Positions 35,485 through 44,702 of a stretch of DNA of 64,000 nucleotides are shown here, one piece after another. Source of the DNA: Candidatus Deferrimicrobiaceae bacterium (lineage in GTDB: Bacteria; Desulfobacterota; Deferrimicrobia; Deferrimicrobiales; Deferrimicrobiaceae); assembly GCA_036504035.1 (NCBI GenBank), contig DASXVV010000009.1, positions 248,001-312,000 on the forward strand. Direction: 5' to 3'. Under the pieces are notes generated by a model that saw only the letters and a program-made list of their open reading frames with translations, had not been told where the DNA came from and ran no database searches. The translations under genes and the position numbers were made by a program. Numbering within the stretch: position 1 is the first letter of the stretch; each line of letters opens with the position of its first letter.

Positions 35485-38075
35485 GCCACCGGCGCCGGTC
35501 CGATATGGAAGCCGCCCACAGGCAGCGAAGGATCGGCCAGGAACGAGACGCGCGTGTTGCACAGCCGTTCGAGGCGGGTAATCTCGTCCCGCTTCTGGTT
35601 GAGCAGCGTCTCGAGAAGCGCCGGATTGAGACGCGCCAGCACCTCTTTGACGCCCTCGCGCGACATCTCGTCGTGCAGCTTGCGAAGAAGTCGAACCGCC
35701 ATCGCATCGGGAGTCAGGACGAACCCGGTGCCTGCGCACAGGTCGCAATCCTTGAGCATCACGTCGAAGAAGGAGATGCCCATCCGCTGGCGGCTGATCG
35801 CGACCAGGCCGAACTTCCCCATCGCGGAGACGTCGTTCTTGGCCTTGTCCTTCCGGAGGCCATCCTTGATGGTGCGTTCGACTTCCTTGATGTGGTTCTT
35901 GTTCTCCATGTCGATGAAGTCGACGACGATGAGGCCGCCCATGTCCCGGATGCGGAGCTGCCGCGTGACCTCTTCCGCCGCTTCCTTGTTGGTGCGGAAA
36001 GCGGTGTCTTCGATATCCCGGTCCTTGCTGGAGCGGCCCGAGTTGACGTCGATGCTCCAGAGCGCCTCGGTCTTGTCGATCACGATATGGCCGCCGGAAG
36101 GAAGTCCGACACGGCGCGAGGTGGCCTTGTCGAGCTGCTCGTCGAGGTTGAACTTGCTGAAGAGCGGCCGCTTCTGGCGGTAGAGTTTCAACTTGTTCTT
36201 CTGCTTCGGGTAGTAGATGTCGAAGAACTCGACCGCCTTGCGGTGCGAATCCTCGGAATTCATGATCACTTCGGCGAAGTCGGACGAATAGTTGTCGCGC
36301 AGGGTGCGGATAACGATGTCCTGCTCTTCGTAGAGCAGCGCCGGCGCCTTGAGACTCTTCCCGCCGTCGAGCACCCGGTGCCACAACCGGATGAGGTTTT
36401 CGAGATCGGCCTTGAGGTCCTTGAGGTTGCGCCCCTCTCCCTCGGTGCGGACGATGAAGCCCAGGTGATCGGGGTACTCGAGCTTTTCCATCTGCTTGCG
36501 CAGCCGCTCGCGCTCCTTCTCGCCCGTGATCTTCTTCGAGATGCCGAACCGCTTCATGCCGAGCATCATGACGAGGTATCGGCCCGCGATGCTGATGTAG
36601 GAGGTGAGCGCCGCCCCCTTGACGGAGGACTCCTCCTTGGTGACCTGTACGAGGATCTCCATCCCGGAGCGAAGCGGCGGCCGCTTTTCGTCCTCGTCCC
36701 AGTTGTCCAGGTTCTCGGTAAGCGCCCCGCCGCAATACTCGTTAAGCGGCAGGAAGCCGTGCCGCCCCCCGCCGAACTCGACGAACGCGGCCTCGATCGC
36801 CGGGGCGATATTGATGACCTTCCCCTTGTAGATGTTCCCCTTGAACTGCTTGCGGCGCTGGTTCTCGAACTCGAAGTAGTCGAGGATGTTGTCGTTGACG
36901 ATCGCCACCCGGATCTCCTCGGGGTGCGTGCCGTCGATCATCATGACCCGGCGCGAATCGCTGCTTGCCGACGTGTCGGTGTATTCGATGTCGCCGTCGA
37001 GGTCGTCGTCCTCGGTCTCGGCGCCTTCGACCGACGCGGCTTCCGCGGCCTCGACCGTGGAAAGCCCTTCTTCGGCCGCCTCGGGTTCAGGCCCGGCTGC
37101 GCCTTCCCCACCCCGGCCCCGGCGGCGGCGAGAGCCGCGACGCTTCCGCCCCGCGCCTTCCCTCGGCGATTCCTCCGCGGTGGGTTCCTTCGCGACGACG
37201 GGTGCCTCGGTGGCAGCGACGACCTCGGGATGGCCCCCCTCTTCCCCGTGGAGTTCCTCTTCCTCGTCTTCCTCGTGCGGAGCGGCGCTCGGTGCGAGCG
37301 GCATTCCGTCCGGCCCCTTGCCCCGGCGATTCCGACGGCGGCGCCGACGCCGGCGGCGCTTGATTGCGCCCTCGACCGGCACGCCGGGTTCGCCCGGCAA
37401 TTCGGAGAGCGGCGCACCGGGCTGCGCCTCGACCGTCGAAAGCTCGCCGGCATTTTGGGGCGCCTCGGCGAACGACGCGGCCTCCGCGGCAGCGGCGGTC
37501 ACCGCCTCCCCCGCGTCCACTTGGCCCGGCTGGCCGGTCCCGCGGCCCTTCCCGCCACGGCGGGAGCGGCGGCGCCGGGGGCGTCCGCCGACCGAGCCAT
37601 CCTCGGGAGACGGCACGCCACCTTCGGCGACTTCAGGCGCGGCCGGCTCGGAGGGCGGCGGCGTCATGACGGGCGTCGGCTTCGCCGCGGGCGAAGACGT
37701 TACGACGATCTCGACCGCCGCGGACTGTGCCGATGCGAAGGGAGCTTCGGCCGCGCCCTCTTTGGGTGCGACCTTCCTGGTCGTGCGGCGCGGCTTGCGC
37801 GCCTTCGGGGCGGTCGCCGCTTCGCTATCGGCGGCGGGGGCGGTCGCCGGCACGGAAGTCGCCGAAACGGTCGCTTCGGCCGTCTCGACCGGAGTCTTCT
37901 TGACGGTGCGTCGAGCCCTTTTCTTGGGAGCCTCGGCCGCAGCGGACGGATCGGACCCGACGGATTCGGCGACCGGCGGGTTGGCCGTCGCGGCATCGGG
38001 CTGCGCCGACGCGGTGTCTTCCTTCTTGCGCCGGGGGGCCCGGCGGGTCGTGCCCTTGGGATTGCTTTCGGTCAT
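35481..38075 (-). CDS. Ribonuclease E/G with long N-terminal extension
   Basis: 864 residues. The catalytic half starts near 375: RVMMIDGTHPEEIRVAIV, an S1 RNA-binding segment (NIYKGKVINIAPAIEAAFVE), the active-site aspartates in LWSIDVNSG and LIVVDFIDM, and a zinc-link cysteine pair CDLCAGTG. It is Rne/Rng family, endonuclease for rRNA/mRNA processing. Residues 1-375 are low-complexity Ala/Pro/Glu sequence with three arginine clusters (about 165-179, 238-254, 310-325). E. coli RNase E has its disordered scaffold at the C-terminus, so this is an inverted layout. AT-poor codon use matches neighbours. Confidence 0.9.
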   Translation of the reverse strand: MTESNPKGTTRRAPRRKKEDTASAQPDAATANPPVAESVGSDPSAAAEAPKKRARRTVKKTPVETAEATVSATSVPATAPAADSEAATAPKARKPRRTTRKVAPKEGAAEAPFASAQSAAVEIVVTSSPAAKPTPVMTPPPSEPAAPEVAEGGVPSPEDGSVGGRPRRRRSRRGGKGRGTGQPGQVDAGEAVTAAAAEAASFAEAPQNAGELSTVEAQPGAPLSELPGEPGVPVEGAIKRRRRRRRRRNRRGKGPDGMPLAPSAAPHEEDEEEELHGEEGGHPEVVAATEAPVVAKEPTAEESPREGAGRKRRGSRRRRGRGGEGAAGPEPEAAEEGLSTVEAAEAASVEGAETEDDDLDGDIEYTDTSASSDSRRVMMIDGTHPEEIRVAIVNDNILDYFEFENQRRKQFKGNIYKGKVINIAPAIEAAFVEFGGGRHGFLPLNEYCGGALTENLDNWDEDEKRPPLRSGMEILVQVTKEESSVKGAALTSYISIAGRYLVMMLGMKRFGISKKITGEKERERLRKQMEKLEYPDHLGFIVRTEGEGRNLKDLKADLENLIRLWHRVLDGGKSLKAPALLYEEQDIVIRTLRDNYSSDFAEVIMNSEDSHRKAVEFFDIYYPKQKNKLKLYRQKRPLFSKFNLDEQLDKATSRRVGLPSGGHIVIDKTEALWSIDVNSGRSSKDRDIEDTAFRTNKEAAEEVTRQLRIRDMGGLIVVDFIDMENKNHIKEVERTIKDGLRKDKAKNDVSAMGKFGLVAISRQRMGISFFDVMLKDCDLCAGTGFVLTPDAMAVRLLRKLHDEMSREGVKEVLARLNPALLETLLNQKRDEITRLERLCNTRVSFLADPSLPVGGFHIGPAPVA

Positions 38076-38124
38076 ATCTTCTTCTCCTGATGGTTCGGCG
38101 CGCCGCTCGATGGCGGGGCCGTCC

Positions 38125-38784
38125 TCATCGCGCTAGCCGGAACCGTCCGTTGCCTAGAAACGCGGGCAGCACGCTCGGCAGGTCGCAGACATCCTCGACC
38201 ACCGCGTGCGCCGACGATTCGCCTGCGCGTCCCCCGACCCAGACGGTGAACATGCCCAGGTCGAGCGCGGGGAGCAGGTTCTCGGGACGGTCCTCGCAAA
38301 AGAGCGATTCGGCCCCGGTGGCTCCGGCTTCCCGCAACAGCTTGGCGTAGGCGAACGGAAACGGCTTGGCGATGTATTCCATGAACTCGATGCCGTAGAT
38401 CGCGTCGAACGCATCCTCGACTCCCAACGCAGACAACACCCTGCGGGCATAGGACTCGGAACCGTTCGTGAAAACCGCTGTCCGCCCCGGCAAGGCGGCC
38501 AGCATTTCCCCGAGGTCTTCCCGGCGGGGGACCAGTTCGGGGATGGGAACATCGTGGACGAACTCGAGATATTCGCCGGGGGGGACGTTGTGGTGATGCA
38601 TCAGCCCCCGAAGCGTCGTGCCGAATTCGCCGAGATATCCCTTGCGGATCGCACGCGCCTCGGGCGCGTCGACCCCCAGTTTCTGCCGGACGTAAAGCTC
38701 GATCCGGTCGTCGACCGCGCGCCATACCGGCACCGCGGGCGGATAGAGCGTGTTGTCGAGATCGAAGATGAACAGGGGATTCAT
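38125..38784 (-). CDS. HAD-family phosphatase, pyrimidine 5'-nucleotidase type
   Basis: 219 residues. Motif I FIFDLDNTLYPP, motif II VFTNGS, lysine in IAKPFPFAY, motif III FCEDRPENLLPA. The FDLDNTLYP opening and length match the SDT1/pyrimidine 5'-nucleotidase group of HAD hydrolases. Substrate unproven. Upstream of rne/rng on the same strand (49 bp) and 7 bp after the TldE gene. Confidence 0.85.
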   Translation of the reverse strand: MNPLFIFDLDNTLYPPAVPVWRAVDDRIELYVRQKLGVDAPEARAIRKGYLGEFGTTLRGLMHHHNVPPGEYLEFVHDVPIPELVPRREDLGEMLAALPGRTAVFTNGSESYARRVLSALGVEDAFDAIYGIEFMEYIAKPFPFAYAKLLREAGATGAESLFCEDRPENLLPALDLGMFTVWVGGRAGESSAHAVVEDVCDLPSVLPAFLGNGRFRLAR

Positions 38785-38791
38785 GCCGGTT

Positions 38792-40126
38792 TCATTCCCC
38801 GCCCACGTCGATCGCGGCGATCGAGAGCGAAGGCGCCCCGACGTTGCCGAACCAGCGGAAATCGGAGCCCGCGGCCGTCACGCCGGACAACAGCGAGAGG
38901 ATGTTTCCGGAGACCGCGAACCCGTGGAGCGGCGCTCCCACCGCGCCCCCCGTGATCCGGAATCCCGAGGCGCCGATCGAGAAGTCGCCGGAAACCGGAT
39001 CGGCAGTGTGGATGCCCATGAATTCGGTGAGGAGGATGCCGTTTCCCGTCTCGCGGCACAAGGCGGCAAGGTCGGCCTTTCCCGGCCCGATGCTCAGGTT
39101 CGAGATGCCGACCCCGGGCGGCGTCTTGTCGCCCGGCCGGCGGCAGGAAGCCGTCGAGGCCGCGCCCGTCTTCCGGGCCCAGAAGCTGTCGGAAAGGAAT
39201 CCACGCAGGATCCCTTTCTCGACCAGGGGAACCCGGCGCGAAGCGACCCCCTCGTCGTCGAATGCGCATGCCGAGGCGCCGTCCGGATCGAGCGGGTCGT
39301 CAGTAATGTCGATCACGCTCCCGGCGACCGGGCGTCCGACCTTGCCCGCAAGCATCGACTTCCCCTTGGCCACCTGCGAGGCAAGGAACGACGGGACCAG
39401 TACCTCGAGCAATTCCGCAACCGCGCCGTTTTCGAGGACGGCCGGGGTCCGGCCCGAGGAAACCTTTTCGGCGCCGAGCATCCGGACCGCGCGGTGCGCC
39501 CCCTCGGAGGCGACGGCCTCGAGCGACAGGCCGTCGAGCGACCGGGCGAAGCCGAAACCGTAGCCGGCCTGCCCCTCTCCTCCCGATTCGGCGACCGCCT
39601 CGACGTGGGCCGAGCAGAAAGAGAGGCGCTGGTCCCCCCGCGCCCCGGCCGAGTTGCGGAAAGACGTTTGGGCGACGGTCTCGGAGAGTGTGGCCGTGCG
39701 CACCCGGGCGATCCGGGGATCGGCAGACAGCGTGGCCTGCTCGAGCCCTGCGGCGAAAGCGGCGCGCGCGGCGTCGTCGGTCGATTCGACCCGGGCGTCG
39801 TACAGGGCGAGCGCGGGCGGCGGCGTTCCGTCGTCGGGAAGCGCGTGTGCCGGGTCGGGCGCCACGGAATCGGCGCAGAACAGCGCCGCCTCGACCATCC
39901 GCTGCAGCTCGGCGTCGTCTTCGCGGAAGCCGTAGGAAAAGCCCATCCGGCCGTTCCGGAAGACGCGCAGACCGAGCGACATCGTGTCGGAAAGGGAGAT
40001 GCCGTCGAGCCGGCCGTTGCGGGCGTCATAGCGCCGGACGCGGGACCGCCGGACGAAGAGCTCGGACGCGCCGCCCCCCCGGGACCCGATCTCGCGCAGG
40101 ACGCGCTCGAAAAGCCGGTCTGCCAC
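38792..40126 (-). CDS. TldE/PmbA-family metalloprotease-related protein
   Basis: 444 residues from GTG 40124-40126 (AAGGA upstream; the codon shares a base with the acetyltransferase TAG). Family features: RNGRLDGISLSDTMSLGLRV, GYGFGFARSLDGLS, and the C-terminal GNGILLTEFMGIHTADPVSG and FRITGGAVGAPL. PmbA/TldE pairs with TldD to cleave peptides such as microcin precursors and CcdA; TldE lacks the HExxxH zinc motif, as seen here. No tldD lies in the window. Confidence 0.85.
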   Translation of the reverse strand: MADRLFERVLREIGSRGGGASELFVRRSRVRRYDARNGRLDGISLSDTMSLGLRVFRNGRMGFSYGFREDDAELQRMVEAALFCADSVAPDPAHALPDDGTPPPALALYDARVESTDDAARAAFAAGLEQATLSADPRIARVRTATLSETVAQTSFRNSAGARGDQRLSFCSAHVEAVAESGGEGQAGYGFGFARSLDGLSLEAVASEGAHRAVRMLGAEKVSSGRTPAVLENGAVAELLEVLVPSFLASQVAKGKSMLAGKVGRPVAGSVIDITDDPLDPDGASACAFDDEGVASRRVPLVEKGILRGFLSDSFWARKTGAASTASCRRPGDKTPPGVGISNLSIGPGKADLAALCRETGNGILLTEFMGIHTADPVSGDFSIGASGFRITGGAVGAPLHGFAVSGNILSLLSGVTAAGSDFRWFGNVGAPSLSIAAIDVGGE

Positions 40127-40593
40127 TATTTCCTTCCCGAGAAGTCTGCGACCAGGGCGATCTCGTCGCAATCCGGGAACTTGGAGCACTTGAGGCAGTC
40201 GGTCCAGATCTTGTGCGGAAGCTCGGCCTTGTCGACCTGCCGGAAACCCAGTTTCTCGAAGAAAGCGGGCTTGTAGGTCAAAGCGAACACCTTGGTGATC
40301 CCCAGGACGATCGCTTCGGAGATGCAGGCCTCGACGAGCAGCGTGCCGACGCCCCGGCGGCCGATTTCGTCATGGACCGCCAGCGACCGGACCTCGGCCA
40401 GGTCGTCCCACATGATATGCAGCGCGGCGGAACCAAGCGGCGGGCCGTCTTCGTTCTCGACGTAGACGACGTAATCGCGAATGTTTTCGTAAATCTCGCT
40501 GAGGGACCTCGGGAGCATGTCGCCCTTGCGCGCGTAATCGCCGACCAGCTTCTGGATGGCCTTGACGTCGTCGATTCTCGCCTTCCGGATCAT
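40126..40593 (-). CDS. GNAT acetyltransferase, short ArgA-type N-acetylglutamate synthase
   Basis: 155 residues. GNAT acetyl-CoA site VRSLAVHDEIGRRGVGTLL; the C-terminal PAFFEKLGFRQVDKAELPHK and IWTDCLKCSKFPDCDEIAL are diagnostic of the short ArgA-like synthases that acetylate glutamate for arginine biosynthesis. No amino-acid-kinase domain. Overlaps recN by 4 bp and the TldE gene by 1 bp. Confidence 0.85.
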   Translation of the reverse strand: MIRKARIDDVKAIQKLVGDYARKGDMLPRSLSEIYENIRDYVVYVENEDGPPLGSAALHIMWDDLAEVRSLAVHDEIGRRGVGTLLVEACISEAIVLGITKVFALTYKPAFFEKLGFRQVDKAELPHKIWTDCLKCSKFPDCDEIALVADFSGRK

Positions 40594-42269
40594 GCCCCAC
40601 CTGCTTTCCCGATCAGTTCCCGCGCGTGCGCCCTGGCCTCGGCGGTCACCTCTGCGCCCGAGACCATGCGAGCCAATTCGTTAATCCTATCCTGTTTCCC
40701 GAGCAGTTTCACCCTAGTCGTAACGGCGTCGCTCCCCGATTCCTTGCTGACGAGAAGGTGGGCTTCGGCGAAAGCGGCCACTTGGGGAAGGTGGGTGACG
40801 CAAAGAACCTGCGTACCGGATGAAAGCGCCTTGAGGCGCGCGCCGATCCGCTCGGCCACCTTGCCTCCGATGCCGGTGTCGATTTCGTCGAAAACGACGG
40901 TCCGCCGCCCCCCGCCCGAAGCCGATACGTTGCGCAGGGCGAGCATGACGCGCGAAAGCTCTCCGCCGGAGGCGACCTGGGCCAAGGGGCGCATCTCCTG
41001 CCCCGCATTGGCGCAGAATTGCAGCTCGGCCTCGTCGAGGCCGGAGGCGGAGAGAGACGCCGGCTCGGGCGCCCGGGAGACGATCTCGGCGGACAGGCGC
41101 GCCCCTTTGAGGTCGACCCGGGCCAGCTCGGCCTCGGCCGCCTGCGTCATGGGGAGTGCGGCCTTCCGCCGCGCCGCGCCGAGCGTCACGGCGCATCGGA
41201 GCGCCTCGGTCTCCTCGTCTTCGAGCGCGGCCCGCAGCTGCCGCTCCTCGTCGAGCGCCCCATCAAGCCCTTCCCGCTCTGCGCGAAGCGCGTCGAGGTG
41301 GAGGATCAGCGCCGGGGCGTCCATCGCATATTTGCGCTCGAGGCGCCGAAGCTCGCTCAGCCGCTCCTCGAGCCGCTCGCGCCGCGCCGGCGAAGTGTCG
41401 ATGCCCCGCCCGTGCGCGGACAGCTCCCGTGCGAGCTCGTCCGACTCGAGCTTGAGCGACACGACCCGCTCGCCGAACGCGGCCAGTCGCGGATCGGCCG
41501 CGGCGGCTTCCCGGAGCCGTGCGGCGGCGAACGCCAGGGCGGCCTGGGCGCCGCGCTCGGAATCGGTCAGCGCCTCGACGGCCCCCGTAAGCGACGCCAG
41601 CACCTTCTCGCCGCCCTTGAGCAGCGCCAGATCGGCCGCGACTTCCTCGGCCTCGCCGGGAACGAGCTTCGCCTTCGACAGCTCGGCGATTCGGAAGTCG
41701 AGCCCCTCGATCCGGTCGCGCGCGGTCGCGCTGCGGATTTCGGCCTCGGAGACCTCGCGACGCAGCGCCGCGATTCGGCGGAAGCGACGGCGGACATCGG
41801 AGGCCTGCGCGACCGTGCCGGCAAAGGCATCGATGGCGGCAAGCGCGGCCGGCTTGGACATCAGCAGCGGCACGCTGTGCTGGCTGACCATCTCGACGAG
41901 GAGCGGGGAGATCGACGCCAGGGCGGACTGCGCCGCAGGCCGGCCGTTGAGCCAGCAGCGGCTGCGGCCGCCGGCGGGAACGACACGCCGCAGCACCAGT
42001 TCGTCTTCCCACGGCAGCCCCGCCTCTTCGAAGGCGTCGTGCAGCTCCTGGCGGCCGGACAGGTCGAACAGGGCGGTCACCTCGGCCTCGGTCTCGCCCG
42101 CCCGGATCGATTGCGGGTCGCCCTTCTCGCCCATCGCCAGGCGGATCGCTTCGACCAAAACGGATTTTCCCGCGCCGGTCTCGCCGGTGACGACGTTGAG
42201 GCCCGGCGCGAAGGGAACGCTGACGTCTTCGAAGACGGCGAGGTTGCGGACGGAGAGCTCGATCAGCAT
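40590..42269 (-). CDS. recN: DNA repair protein RecN
   Basis: 559 residues. SMC-like ATPase: N-terminal Walker A VVTGETGAGKSVLVEAI, central coiled coils interrupted by a hinge, C-terminal signature QVASGGELSRVMLALR and Walker B VVFDEIDTGIGGKVAE. Acts in recombinational repair of double-strand breaks. Follows nadK by 13 bp, a common bacterial pairing. Confidence 0.96.
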   Translation of the reverse strand: MLIELSVRNLAVFEDVSVPFAPGLNVVTGETGAGKSVLVEAIRLAMGEKGDPQSIRAGETEAEVTALFDLSGRQELHDAFEEAGLPWEDELVLRRVVPAGGRSRCWLNGRPAAQSALASISPLLVEMVSQHSVPLLMSKPAALAAIDAFAGTVAQASDVRRRFRRIAALRREVSEAEIRSATARDRIEGLDFRIAELSKAKLVPGEAEEVAADLALLKGGEKVLASLTGAVEALTDSERGAQAALAFAAARLREAAAADPRLAAFGERVVSLKLESDELARELSAHGRGIDTSPARRERLEERLSELRRLERKYAMDAPALILHLDALRAEREGLDGALDEERQLRAALEDEETEALRCAVTLGAARRKAALPMTQAAEAELARVDLKGARLSAEIVSRAPEPASLSASGLDEAELQFCANAGQEMRPLAQVASGGELSRVMLALRNVSASGGGRRTVVFDEIDTGIGGKVAERIGARLKALSSGTQVLCVTHLPQVAAFAEAHLLVSKESGSDAVTTRVKLLGKQDRINELARMVSGAEVTAEARAHARELIGKAGGA

Positions 42270-42282
42270 GGCGCGGGAAAAA

Positions 42283-43137
42283 TTACCGCTCTCCCCACTT
42301 GAGTTTGGTGCGCAGGACGGCGAAGTAGTCCTTGAAGGGAGAGCGGATGAACCGGAGCGGCAGATCGGCTTTCTTGACCTCGATGACGTCCCCCTCGCGC
42401 AGCCCGAATCCCACCTGCCCGTCGAGCGTCAGGCAGACGTCGGTCTCCTTCGCCTTGAGCTCGGCCCGGATGATCATGTCCTCGGGCACGACCAGCGGGC
42501 GGTTGGTCAGCGTGTGCGGGCAGATCGGCGTGAGGATGATCGTGCGGAGCGTCGGGTAGACGATGGGGCCCATCGCCGCCAGCGAATAGCCGGTGGAGCC
42601 GGTGGGCGTCGAGATGATGAGCCCGTCGGCGCGGAACGTGGTGAGGTAGGTGTCGCCCACGGTCGTCTCGATGTCGATGATCTTGGCCAGCGCGCCCTTG
42701 TTGATGACCACGTCGTTGAGCACCGTGTAGTTGGCGACGCGCTCGCCGAGCCGGTGGACATGCGCGACCAGCATCATCCGCTCGTCGTATTCGATGTCGT
42801 AGTTGAAGATGCGCTCGAGGACCGGATAAAGCTCTTCGATGGTGATGGCGGTCATGAAGCCGAGCGATCCCAGGTTGACGCCGAGGATCGGCTTGCCGGT
42901 CATGCCGACCACGCGCGACGCGGACAGGAGCGTGCCGTCGCCGCCGATGACGATGAGAAAATCGCACTCGGCAGGCAGTCTCGCCCGCACGATCCCGTCG
43001 GTCCGGCCGGCCGCTTGCGCCGTCTCGCGGTCGAGCACGGACCTGAGCCCCCGCTCGGTCAGCCAGTCGACCAGGTCGTTGACGATCTTGCCCGCCCGCG
43101 GGTCGGTGTGCTTGGCGATGATCCCTGCGCATTTCAT
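42283..43137 (-). CDS. nadK: NAD kinase
   Basis: 284 residues from ATG 43135-43137 (in-frame ATG codons up to 30 bp earlier are possible; no strong ribosome site decides). Diagnostic motifs FLIVIGGDGTLLSASR, GVNLGSLGFMT and ADGLIISTPTGSTGYSLA. Phosphorylates NAD to NADP, and so supplies the cofactor used by the isocitrate dehydrogenase elsewhere in this window. Confidence 0.95.
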   Translation of the reverse strand: MKCAGIIAKHTDPRAGKIVNDLVDWLTERGLRSVLDRETAQAAGRTDGIVRARLPAECDFLIVIGGDGTLLSASRVVGMTGKPILGVNLGSLGFMTAITIEELYPVLERIFNYDIEYDERMMLVAHVHRLGERVANYTVLNDVVINKGALAKIIDIETTVGDTYLTTFRADGLIISTPTGSTGYSLAAMGPIVYPTLRTIILTPICPHTLTNRPLVVPEDMIIRAELKAKETDVCLTLDGQVGFGLREGDVIEVKKADLPLRFIRSPFKDYFAVLRTKLKWGER

Positions 43138-43182
43138 AGGCCTGTCAGGATAATCCATCGGAAGCAAAAGGGAAAGCGAACT

Positions 43183-44190
43183 TCAAGGCGTCGCCGGCGG
43201 GGAACGGTAATCGCAGTATGCGCCCTCAGCCTGCGTCGCGCGGTCGAGCTTCTCGCGGGCGATGCCCAGGCCCGGATCGAGCGAAAGGCACTTGCGGTAT
43301 TCCTCGAGCGCCTGCCCCTTCTGCCCGGTCCGCTGCAGGGAGATCCCGGTATTGAAGTAGATGTCGGCCAGCTCGGGGTAAAGCCGCTTCGCCTCGCCGT
43401 AGAGACGCAGCGCCGCCTCGTCTTTCTTTCCGCACGCGCAACTCGCCCCCAGCGTCTTGAAGAGGATCGCGGCCAGCGCCCGCCTGTCGAGCGTCCGGAG
43501 ATAGGGGCGCTCCTGCGACAGTTTGAAGACGCGCCGGTATTCGGCATCCGGCAGCTCTTTTCCTTCCCGCGACGTCTCGACGTTGATCCGGACGCCGCCC
43601 GATTCGTAGCGCACGAAGATGTGCCCGGGCAGGTAACTGCCCGTCAGCGGGATGCCCAGCCGCTCGCCGATCAGGTCGTAGAGCAGCGTCAGCCCGAGGC
43701 AGTTTCCCCGCTTCCGCTCGAGTACGCGGTCGAGGAGATAGAGGTCGGCGTCGGTGCCCGATGCATCGTAGGCGAACTTCTCTTCCCCGAACAGCACCTG
43801 ACCGATCGCCGCCAATGCCCGATGCGGTTCGCGGTCGCCGCCAAGCAGCGCTTCGACGCGCCCGGTAAGGCGTTCCAGATCGCCGGTCACCCGCTCCCGG
43901 TCGAACTTGCGTCCGGAAAGCTCGGCGCAGCCGCGCACACTCAACGCCAGCACTGTCTCTTCGAGGGAGGCGTCCGGCGACGGAATCGGCGTCAGGGGGG
44001 CCGTATCGAACCGGCAGGCGGCTTGGGACGCCTTCCCGCCCCCGCCGCCCCCGTGGCCGGCCCAAGACGGCAGGACGCAGAAAAGAACCCAGGCGGCGGC
44101 GAGCAGAATCCGGCCGGAAAAAAGAAGCCGGGCGGGGGGAATCCCCCTCGCCCGGCCTTTCGAACCCGTCGCCTTGCAATCGTCAATCAC
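43183..44190 (-). CDS. Exported SirB1/transglutaminase-like protein with TPR
   Basis: 335 residues. Signal peptide (RILLAAAWVLFCVLPSWA) is followed by a transglutaminase-like core: ERKRGNCLGLTLLYDLIG (C) and GSYLPGHIFVRYE (H), as in SirB1-type proteins. The C-terminal 100 residues contain TPRs (YPELADIYFNTGISLQRTGQ). Enzymatic activity is unproven for this family. It lies 2 bp after the secreted Ser/Asp-rich gene. Confidence 0.75.
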   Translation of the reverse strand: MIDDCKATGSKGRARGIPPARLLFSGRILLAAAWVLFCVLPSWAGHGGGGGGKASQAACRFDTAPLTPIPSPDASLEETVLALSVRGCAELSGRKFDRERVTGDLERLTGRVEALLGGDREPHRALAAIGQVLFGEEKFAYDASGTDADLYLLDRVLERKRGNCLGLTLLYDLIGERLGIPLTGSYLPGHIFVRYESGGVRINVETSREGKELPDAEYRRVFKLSQERPYLRTLDRRALAAILFKTLGASCACGKKDEAALRLYGEAKRLYPELADIYFNTGISLQRTGQKGQALEEYRKCLSLDPGLGIAREKLDRATQAEGAYCDYRSPPATP

Positions 44191-44192
44191 GC

Positions 44193-44558
44193 TTACGGAC
44201 CGTCGTTACCGGGCCGCGGATCGATCCCGCCAGGCGAATCGAGGTTGAACTGATGGGACGAATCGTCCATCGTGCCCGTTCCGAGACTGCTGTCGGGCGC
44301 CGGGGTCGACTCGACTTCCGGGTTGTCCACGCTTCCGGACGAATCCGGCGTCACGGCCGGAGCGCTGCTGTCGGTGTCGGTCATCGACCCGCTGCCGACG
44401 CTCTCATCGGACCCGTACCCGGAGTCCGCCGTCAGCATCGCATGCGTCATTCCCGGATGTTGGAAAGCGGCGCAACCATCGCCCGCCATCGCGATTCCAG
44501 AGAATGCGGCAAACAGGACGGTCGCCGCCATCAAAGCCAATAAATGGGTCAGTTTCAT
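44193..44558 (-). CDS. Small secreted Ser/Asp-rich protein
   Basis: 121 residues. Signal peptide LLALMAATVLFAAFSGIAMA, then a short segment with one cysteine and H/M residues (CAAFQHPGMTHAML) and a low-complexity Ser/Asp/Gly/Pro tail, probably disordered. No family recognised. Two bp before the transglutaminase-like gene, so the two may work together; a substrate relationship is only conjecture. Confidence 0.6.
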   Translation of the reverse strand: MKLTHLLALMAATVLFAAFSGIAMAGDGCAAFQHPGMTHAMLTADSGYGSDESVGSGSMTDTDSSAPAVTPDSSGSVDNPEVESTPAPDSSLGTGTMDDSSHQFNLDSPGGIDPRPGNDGP

Positions 44559-44702
44559 GATCTTTACCCCCTTTTCCCGCTTCTCCGATACCCTGAGACG
44601 GCGGGCCAGACGGTTGGGTTGATTGTTCGCCCTTTTCAGTTCCTTTGATGCGATTCGTTCTCGACAGGTTCAATGCTATTCTGCGGTTGGAAGGAATAAT
44701 CC

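Noticed and set aside
35505-38090. 861-codon plus-strand frame opposite RNase E/G
   Set aside because: Mirror of a GC-rich gene; the minus-strand product has the RNase E/G catalytic motifs.
39688-44253. 1521-codon plus-strand frame
   Set aside because: Spans several well-supported minus-strand genes (acetyltransferase, recN, nadK) in antisense; arginine/serine-rich nonsense sequence.
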